From Prevotella sp. UBA746 (GTDB lineage: Bacteria > Bacteroidota > Bacteroidia > Bacteroidales > Bacteroidaceae), in NCBI GenBank assembly GCA_002298545.1, contig DBKQ01000003.1:1-12059 (forward strand): 12,059 bases of DNA. The letters are read 5' to 3'. Position 1 is the first letter of the stretch, and the number at the start of each line of letters is the position of its first letter. Positions 7,740 through 12,059 of the stretch are shown here, piece after piece. Position numbers and translations under genes: made by a program. The notes under the pieces are model-generated. The model had not been told where the DNA came from. It made no database searches and saw nothing but the letters and a program-made list of their open reading frames with translations.

Positions 7740-7819
7740 TATTTGGCTAACTAAATGTGTTTACAAGATACAGAACAATAAAATCAATAAAAAGAATGGT
7801 AGGGAATTGAGAATATAAA

Positions 7820-7866
7820 GAATCCTCTTTTCCACCTTATTATATATATAGGAGAAAAGAGGATTC
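7820..7866 (-). terminator. Hairpin terminator downstream of uxaC
   Basis: GAATCCTCTTTTC (7820-7832) and its exact inverse GAAAAGAGGATTC (7854-7866) form a 13-bp perfect stem. The 21-nt loop contains a run of alternating T and A. It starts 54 bp past the uxaC stop and is followed on the minus strand by TTTATATTC. It separates uxaC from the OPX promoter. The rest of the 246-bp gap between uxaC and the OPX start is AT-rich. The only other structure I noticed there is the palindrome CTGTTAACAG at 7888-7897. Confidence 0.75.
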
Positions 7867-7920
7867 CCTTTATTTTATTCTATTTTCCTGTTAACAGAAA
7901 ACAGAACCGTCAATTTTCAA

Positions 7921-9324
7921 TTAATAAAACTTGAAATAGTTGCGTGCGTTGTTGTAGCTGATATCCTCAACCATACGAGAGAGACTCTCCATATCGTTAG
8001 GCAGCAAGCCCTTCTCTACATCGTTGCCGAGCAGGTTGCAGAGCAAACGGCGGAAGTACTCGTGGCGAGGGTAAGAAAGGAACGAACGGCTGTCGGTAAG
8101 CATACCAACGAAGCGGCTCAGCAAACCGAGTACAGAAAGTGCATTCATCTGCTTTGTCATTCCGTCGAGCTGATCGTTGAACCACCAACCTGAACCGAAC
8201 TGAATCTTGCCCGGGCAAGAACCATCCTGGAAGTTACCAAGCATTGTAGCAATTACCTCATTTGCACATGGGTTCAAGCAATACAGGATTGTACGTGTCA
8301 GCTTGCCCTCCATATTGAGTTCATTGAGGAAGTGGCTCATTGCCTTTGCTGTAGTGAACTCACCGATTGAATCGAAACCGGTATCTGCACCAAGCTTGTT
8401 ATACATCAGTGTGTTATTGTCGCGGATTGCACCATAGTGATACTGCTGTGTCCAGTCTGCTGCATAGTCCTGCTCTGCAAAGACGTGAAGGATGCAGTGC
8501 TTGAACTGGCGAATTTCCTGTGCTGAAAGCTGCTGTTTACGCATTGCCTTCTCGAAGATTGTTTCAATCTGGGTATCTGTATATGGCTCATCATAGAACT
8601 CCTCAATTCCGTGGTCGGAGAGGCGGCAACCATTCTCATGGAAGAAGTCGTGGCGCTTCTGAAGAGCATCAACCATATCAGCAAACTTGTTGATTGTAAC
8701 ACCTGCAACCTCGCCAAGTTTGTTTACATAGTCAGCGAAATCAGGCTTTTCGATATTCATAGCCTTGTCTGGACGCCATGCCGGAATCATCTTTATCTCG
8801 AAACCGCTCTCGCGAGTCTGCTTGTGATAGCGCAGGTCATCGATTGGATCATCTGTAGTGCAGACACACTCTACATTGTAACGGCGCATGAAGCCACGTG
8901 CTGTATAGCCAGGCTGCTGCAATTTCTCGTTACACTCGTCGAAGATCTCACGTGCTGTCTTCGGACTCAACAGCTTGTTGATACCGAAAGCTGTTTTCAG
9001 CTCAAGGTGTGTCCAGTGGTAAAGCGGGTTACGGAATGTGTAAGGCACAGTCTCTGCCCACTTCTCGAATTTCTCCCAGTCGGATGTATCTGTACCGGTG
9101 CAGTACTTCTCGTCTACGCCGTTTGTACGCATAGCACGCCATTTGTAGTGGTCGCCGCCCAGCCAAAGCTCTGTAATGCTCTTAAACTTGTGGTCGTTTG
9201 CAACCATTTCCGGGATAAGGTGACAGTGATAGTCGATGATAGGCATTTTAGCCGCATGATTGTGGAAAAGATCTTGCGCTGTAGGAGTATCAAGCAAGAA
9301 GTTTTCGTCCATAAATTGCTTCAT
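7921..9324 (-). CDS. uxaC: Uronate (glucuronate/galacturonate) isomerase
   Basis: UxaC interconverts D-glucuronate with D-fructuronate and D-galacturonate with D-tagaturonate, the first cytoplasmic step in using uronic acids released from pectin or host glycans. The 467 residues match E. coli UxaC (470). The amidohydrolase-fold metal motif DYHCHL is at 31-36, with His33 and His35. CTTDDP is at 155-160 and the long C-terminal signature VGMLTDSRSFLSYPRHEYFR at 406-425. No other hexuronate genes (uxaA, uxaB, kdgK, kdgA, a transporter) are in view, so the gene stands alone here as a single-gene unit. It has its own divergent promoter (9384-9413) and its own terminator (7820-7866). The leader before ATG 9324 is A-rich with no Shine-Dalgarno. 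I see no regulator gene beside it. Confidence 0.96.
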   Translation of the reverse strand: MKQFMDENFLLDTPTAQDLFHNHAAKMPIIDYHCHLIPEMVANDHKFKSITELWLGGDHYKWRAMRTNGVDEKYCTGTDTSDWEKFEKWAETVPYTFRNPLYHWTHLELKTAFGINKLLSPKTAREIFDECNEKLQQPGYTARGFMRRYNVECVCTTDDPIDDLRYHKQTRESGFEIKMIPAWRPDKAMNIEKPDFADYVNKLGEVAGVTINKFADMVDALQKRHDFFHENGCRLSDHGIEEFYDEPYTDTQIETIFEKAMRKQQLSAQEIRQFKHCILHVFAEQDYAADWTQQYHYGAIRDNNTLMYNKLGADTGFDSIGEFTTAKAMSHFLNELNMEGKLTRTILYCLNPCANEVIATMLGNFQDGSCPGKIQFGSGWWFNDQLDGMTKQMNALSVLGLLSRFVGMLTDSRSFLSYPRHEYFRRLLCNLLGNDVEKGLLPNDMESLSRMVEDISYNNARNYFKFY

Positions 9325-9383
9325 GTTTTTCTTTATTTTTAAGTGTTTATTATTAATATGTAATTTGTTTCTATTTAATACTG

Positions 9384-9413
9384 CAAATATACGGCATTTT
9401 TTTTGATTTCAAA
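9384..9413 (-). promoter_or_regulatory. Promoter for uxaC, interlocked with the ansA promoter
   Basis: On the minus strand, TTTG (9413-9410) and TATATTTG (9391-9384) are separated by 18 nt. The -7 box matches TAnnTTTG exactly; the spacing is one shorter than the usual 19-21. The predicted start is near 9377, giving a leader of roughly 50 nt before ATG 9324. Its -33 box forms an inverted repeat with the -33 box of ansA. Confidence 0.7.
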
Positions 9414-9432
9414 TATTTTTAAACTATATTTG
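9402..9432 (+). promoter_or_regulatory. Promoter for ansA, interlocked with the uxaC promoter
   Basis: TTTG (9402-9405), a 19-nt spacer and TATATTTG (9425-9432) match the Bacteroidetes -33/-7 consensus fully. Transcription would start near 9438-9442, about 25 nt before the ATG at 9466. Because the site lies downstream of the in-frame ATG at 9403, that longer start cannot be used from this promoter. Confidence 0.78.
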
Positions 9433-9465
9433 CACTATCAAAACGAAAAAAAAGAGTTTCAACAT

Positions 9466-10539
9466 ATGAACGACAATAATTCCTTGCAACCGAGAGTTGT
9501 CCGTACAGACAGAGTTTTGCTTATCTATACAGGAGGTACTATCGGCATGGGGCGCAACCCCATAACGGGTGTTCTGGAGCCACTCGACTTCAACCATCTT
9601 GTAAGTTGTCTTCCTGAATTTGCCACTTTGGAGACGGGCATCGACACATATCAGTTTACTCCTGCCATCGACTCCAGCGACATGACGCCACGCTTTTGGT
9701 CGCAACTGGTAAGGATTATTGCTGACAGATATGAGCAGTATGACGGTTTCGTCATTCTGCACGGCACCGACACTATGGCATTTACGGCATCTGCACTATC
9801 TTTCATGCTCGAGAACCTCACTAAGCCTGTTATCCTTACCGGCAGTCAGTTGCCTATCGGTCAGTTGCGCACCGACGGTAAGGAGAATCTTATAACAAGT
9901 ATTGAGATTGCATCCGCACATCATGCCGACGGCACTCCTATCGTTCCTGAAGTGTGTATCTATTTCAGCGGACACCTGTTGAGGGGCAACAGGTCGACAA
10001 AGACTAATGCCGACGGATTCAATGCGTTTGAGTCGTATAACTTCCCTCATCTCGGCGATGCCGGAGTTAACATCATCTACCACGAGGAGTATATTCTGAA
10101 GCCGGACTACACAAAGCCTCTTGTTCCGCATTTTGCCCTCGACCCCAACGTTATCGTGTTCACCCTCTTCCCCGGTGTGCAGGAACAGATTATTCGCCAT
10201 GTAATAGAGGCTCCTGAGCTCCGTGCCATTATAATGAGAACCTATGGTAGTGGCAACGCTCCCCATCATCCCTGGCTGATGCATTTATTAAAAGAGGTAA
10301 CAAGCCGCGGCATTACTGTTGTAAACATTAGTCAGTGTGCTGCCGGAACGGTGGAGATGGGGCGTTACGACACGGGGTTCCAGCTGAAGAAGATGGGGGT
10401 CATCAGTGGTCACGACAGTACGGTGGAGGGTGCTCTAACGAAACTGATGTTCCTACAGGGGCACTATACCGACACTAATATCGTGCGCTCGAAAATGAAC
10501 CGCAGCATCTGCGGTGAGATTACTATTCCTAACGATTAA
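9466..10539 (+). CDS. ansA: Type I (cytoplasmic) L-asparaginase
   Basis: AnsA hydrolyses L-asparagine to aspartate and ammonia. I start it at ATG 9466 (357 aa; E. coli AnsA 338). An in-frame ATG at 9403 would add 21 residues with no family counterpart and lies upstream of the promoter's -7 box. Catalytic motifs are intact: YTGGTIGMG (21-29, nucleophile Thr25), ILHGTDTMAFTASAL (97-111, with Thr101 and Asp102), VILTGSQLPIG (122-132) and RGNRSTKTNADGF (173-185, with the conserved Lys179). There is no signal peptide, which separates it from the periplasmic high-affinity type II enzyme. The leader is A-rich with no clear Shine-Dalgarno. Its 3' end overlaps the convergent EFR1-like gene by 11 bp, and no terminator is seen. 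Confidence 0.95.
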   Translation: MNDNNSLQPRVVRTDRVLLIYTGGTIGMGRNPITGVLEPLDFNHLVSCLPEFATLETGIDTYQFTPAIDSSDMTPRFWSQLVRIIADRYEQYDGFVILHGTDTMAFTASALSFMLENLTKPVILTGSQLPIGQLRTDGKENLITSIEIASAHHADGTPIVPEVCIYFSGHLLRGNRSTKTNADGFNAFESYNFPHLGDAGVNIIYHEEYILKPDYTKPLVPHFALDPNVIVFTLFPGVQEQIIRHVIEAPELRAIIMRTYGSGNAPHHPWLMHLLKEVTSRGITVVNISQCAAGTVEMGRYDTGFQLKKMGVISGHDSTVEGALTKLMFLQGHYTDTNIVRSKMNRSICGEITIPND

Positions 10540-11317
10540 CCGGGAATTGATACTGACCCTTTCCGCGGGTCATCCATCCATATTGTATGGCATGTTTCTT
10601 ACAGCTGTGGTAGCAGGCGAAGCATGTCATACATTTTTTATTGTGCTTCCATTGCGGAAATTCGCCTTTCGTATATTCTATATCCGCAACAGGGCAAACG
10701 GTTGCACACTTTCCGCATTTTATACATGCTGTTTCGTCTACTCTGAAATATCTGTCGGTTACGAGTTTCCCGACGAACACTGAACCCAGTAAACGACTGT
10801 TTATACGCGGCCATTTCCCGACGTAATTCAAAAAGCGTCCCTCTGTTTTTTTCTTTATTTCCGTACCGACAAATGCCAGACGCCCTACTGAAGCTTTTAT
10901 TTTTTCACGCTCCACCTCTTTTCCGTCTACATCCATAAACGGCAGTCCGACATAAGTATTTGGCATTTTCACATCGAAAGCAGCATTAACCTTTATTCCC
11001 GATTTTGCCGCATCGGAAATAAACACATCTATTGCCTCGCCTACGGTGTCGCCAGCGGTACATACGACAAAGGTATACATCGCTTCTGATGAGGTTTCGG
11101 TTCTTACTTTAATTCCATTCATGAACCTCCGCATCAGTTGCGGAGGGCGCCAGCCATGCACGGGAAAGCAGAAACCAAGCGTCTCTCCTTTCTCCAGTTC
11201 TAACGTGAAGCCATCGGCAGGCAACGTTGCCACGTCTACAGCCCTGTCTCTTAATGCGGCAGCGAGTGTCTCTGCCACATATTTTGTATTTCCTGTTCCG
11301 GATAAATATAATATCAT
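10529..11317 (-). CDS. Flavodoxin-fold protein with two [4Fe-4S] clusters (EFR1-like ferredoxin)
   Basis: This 262-residue protein joins a flavodoxin-like domain (about 1-165) to a ferredoxin domain (about 190-245), as in the EFR1 family. The FMN phosphate loop is SGTGNTKYVAE at 6-16, and FCFPVHGWRPP at 49-59 is the second flavodoxin-type segment. The cluster-binding cysteines are C198, C201, C204, C208-Pro and C229, C232, C235, C239, so both CxxCxxCxxxC sets are complete. It probably passes electrons between FMN and Fe-S centres in the cytoplasm; the partner and the physiological reaction are unknown. The start at ATG 11317 gives the family N-terminus MILYLSGTGNT. It is divergent from guaD across 80 bp and convergent with ansA, overlapping its last 11 bp. 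Nothing nearby points to its redox partner. Confidence 0.88.
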   Translation of the reverse strand: MILYLSGTGNTKYVAETLAAALRDRAVDVATLPADGFTLELEKGETLGFCFPVHGWRPPQLMRRFMNGIKVRTETSSEAMYTFVVCTAGDTVGEAIDVFISDAAKSGIKVNAAFDVKMPNTYVGLPFMDVDGKEVEREKIKASVGRLAFVGTEIKKKTEGRFLNYVGKWPRINSRLLGSVFVGKLVTDRYFRVDETACIKCGKCATVCPVADIEYTKGEFPQWKHNKKCMTCFACYHSCKKHAIQYGWMTRGKGQYQFPVNR

Positions 11318-11339
11318 GGTGCGAATTTACGCATTTTAT

Positions 11340-11370
11340 TTTGAGAACACAACAAAAAGGCTTACCTTAG
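11340..11370 (+). promoter_or_regulatory. Probable promoter for guaD
   Basis: TTTG (11340-11343), a 19-nt spacer and TACCTTAG (11363-11370) fit the Bacteroidetes promoter with one mismatch in the -7 box (A for the last T of TTTG). The start would fall near 11376-11380, about 20 nt before ATG 11398. The leader is A-rich with no Shine-Dalgarno. Confidence 0.55.
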
Positions 11371-11397
11371 CTTAAAAATAATAGAAAACGGAATAAA

Positions 11398-11877
11398 ATG
11401 GATAAGAAAATGAATGACAGAGAACTTATGATGAGAGCTATCAAGCTTTCGGAAGAGAGCGTGAGAAATGGCGGCGGACCGTTTGGTGCGGTTATTGCTA
11501 AAGACGGGGAACTGATTGCCGAGGCTTCCAATTGTGTTACTATCGATTGCGACCCTACGGCGCATGCCGAGGTGTCGGCAATAAGAAAGGCAACAAAGAA
11601 ACTGGGAACTTTCGACCTCAAAGGATGCGTGATTTATACGTCCTGCGAACCTTGTCCGATGTGCTTGGGAGCTATCTACTGGGCACGCCTTGACAAGATT
11701 TTCTATGCCAACGACCGTAAGGATGCGGCTGCTATCGGCTTCGACGACGACTTTATTTATAAGGAGATTGAATTAGAACCGGATAAGCGCAACAAACCTT
11801 CGGAGATTCTGATGCGCGACGAGGCAAGCAAGGCTTTCCGCATGTGGACTGAAAAAAGCGACAAGACGGAATATTGA
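11398..11877 (+). CDS. guaD: Guanine deaminase, small cytidine-deaminase-fold type
   Basis: This is a 159-residue zinc deaminase of the cytidine deaminase fold, closest in my memory to B. subtilis GuaD (156 aa), which turns guanine into xanthine and ammonia. Zinc ligands are His56 in PTAHAEV (53-59) and Cys86 and Cys89 in TSCEPCPMC (81-89); Glu58 is the proton shuttle. GGPFGAVIAKDG (26-37), GAIYWAR (91-97) and FDDDFIYKEIE (115-125) also match GuaD. The C-terminal Tyr159 (KTEY) matches the terminal Tyr that caps the active site in GuaD, which argues against the tRNA adenosine deaminase TadA. The start at 11398 fits the predicted promoter; a second Met lies at codon 5. The gene stands alone with its own promoter and a strong hairpin 42 bp after the stop. 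It would recycle guanine for purine salvage or nitrogen release. Confidence 0.9.
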   Translation: MDKKMNDRELMMRAIKLSEESVRNGGGPFGAVIAKDGELIAEASNCVTIDCDPTAHAEVSAIRKATKKLGTFDLKGCVIYTSCEPCPMCLGAIYWARLDKIFYANDRKDAAAIGFDDDFIYKEIELEPDKRNKPSEILMRDEASKAFRMWTEKSDKTEY

Positions 11878-11918
11878 GTCTCTGCATCTTGTCTATATAT
11901 TTGAAAATAAAAAAACTG

Positions 11919-11978
11919 AAAATCCTTCACCGTAGGTATAAGACTGTGAATGTCTGCTGCTTACGGTGAAGGATTTTT
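11919..11978 (+). terminator. Long perfect hairpin downstream of guaD
   Basis: AAAATCCTTCACCGTA (11919-11934) and its exact inverse (11962-11977) form a 16-bp perfect stem with a 27-nt loop. The loop may form a small inner hairpin, AGAC (11941-11944) with GTCT (11952-11955). A T-run follows on the plus strand (last stem bases plus T11978), and on the minus strand the opposite end is also T-rich, so it could stop transcription both ways. It starts 42 bp after the guaD stop. To its right, 11979-12059 is AT-rich, and I see no gene there. Confidence 0.78.
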
Positions 11979-12059
11979 ATAAGTAACAAGTCTAAATTAT
12001 TTTATACAAACGACAATGGAGATAATATAAAAAAACAACAAGTACAACTTATACAACAA

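Noticed and set aside
7888..7897. Palindrome CTGTTAACAG downstream of uxaC as an operator
   Set aside because: It is 10 bp long, lies after the gene and not near a promoter, and could easily arise by chance in AT-rich DNA.
8611..9342. Open frame of 243 codons on the plus strand
   Set aside because: It is antisense to uxaC, rich in Cys and Val as expected of a shadow frame, and has no promoter of its own.
9403..9465. N-terminal extension of ansA from ATG 9403
   Set aside because: The ATG lies in the -33 box of the ansA promoter and the extension has no family counterpart. ATG 9466 is preferred.

Overview
The window looks like core chromosome of a member of the Bacteroidales, most likely Prevotella or a close relative. 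The clues are four promoter-like sites fitting the Bacteroidetes form (TTTG, 18-20 nt, TAnnTTTG), A-rich leaders without Shine-Dalgarno sequences, moderate-GC genes separated by very AT-rich gaps, and Bacteroidetes-type versions of CarA, CarB and PurF. The genus is inferred from memory of such genomes and not measured.

Left two thirds (1-7739), all on the minus strand. Read in the direction of transcription, the order is: a promoter, an outer-membrane polysaccharide export lipoprotein (Wza/BexD-like), glmS, a terminator, then purF, carA and carB, which runs off the left edge. GlmS, PurF and CarA are three separate glutamine amidotransferases. They send glutamine amide nitrogen to amino sugars, purines, and carbamoyl phosphate for pyrimidines and arginine. 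The export protein and glmS are 18 bp apart behind one promoter, so an amino-sugar precursor enzyme is probably co-transcribed with a glycan export component. The carA-carB gap holds AT-rich repeats and a GC-rich hairpin that looks like a dispersed repeat.

Middle (7820-10539). uxaC (uronate isomerase, minus) and ansA (cytoplasmic type I asparaginase, plus) diverge from a compact two-way promoter in which the two -33 boxes form one inverted repeat. uxaC ends at a strong hairpin terminator.

Right end (10529-12059). ansA runs tail to tail into a flavodoxin/double [4Fe-4S] protein (EFR1-like, minus) with an 11-bp overlap of the coding ends. That gene is divergent from guaD (guanine deaminase of the Bacillus type, plus), which ends at a 16-bp perfect hairpin. 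AnsA and GuaD both release ammonia, so much of the window concerns nitrogen handling, though no shared regulator is visible.

I see no tRNA, rRNA, CRISPR array, insertion sequence, phage gene or defence system, and no convincing new multi-gene system. The points worth a second look are the divergent promoter, the carA-carB hairpin element, the atypical glutaminase motif in PurF, the OPX-glmS pairing, the eukaryote-like CarA/CarB sequences, and the hairpins after uxaC and guaD.
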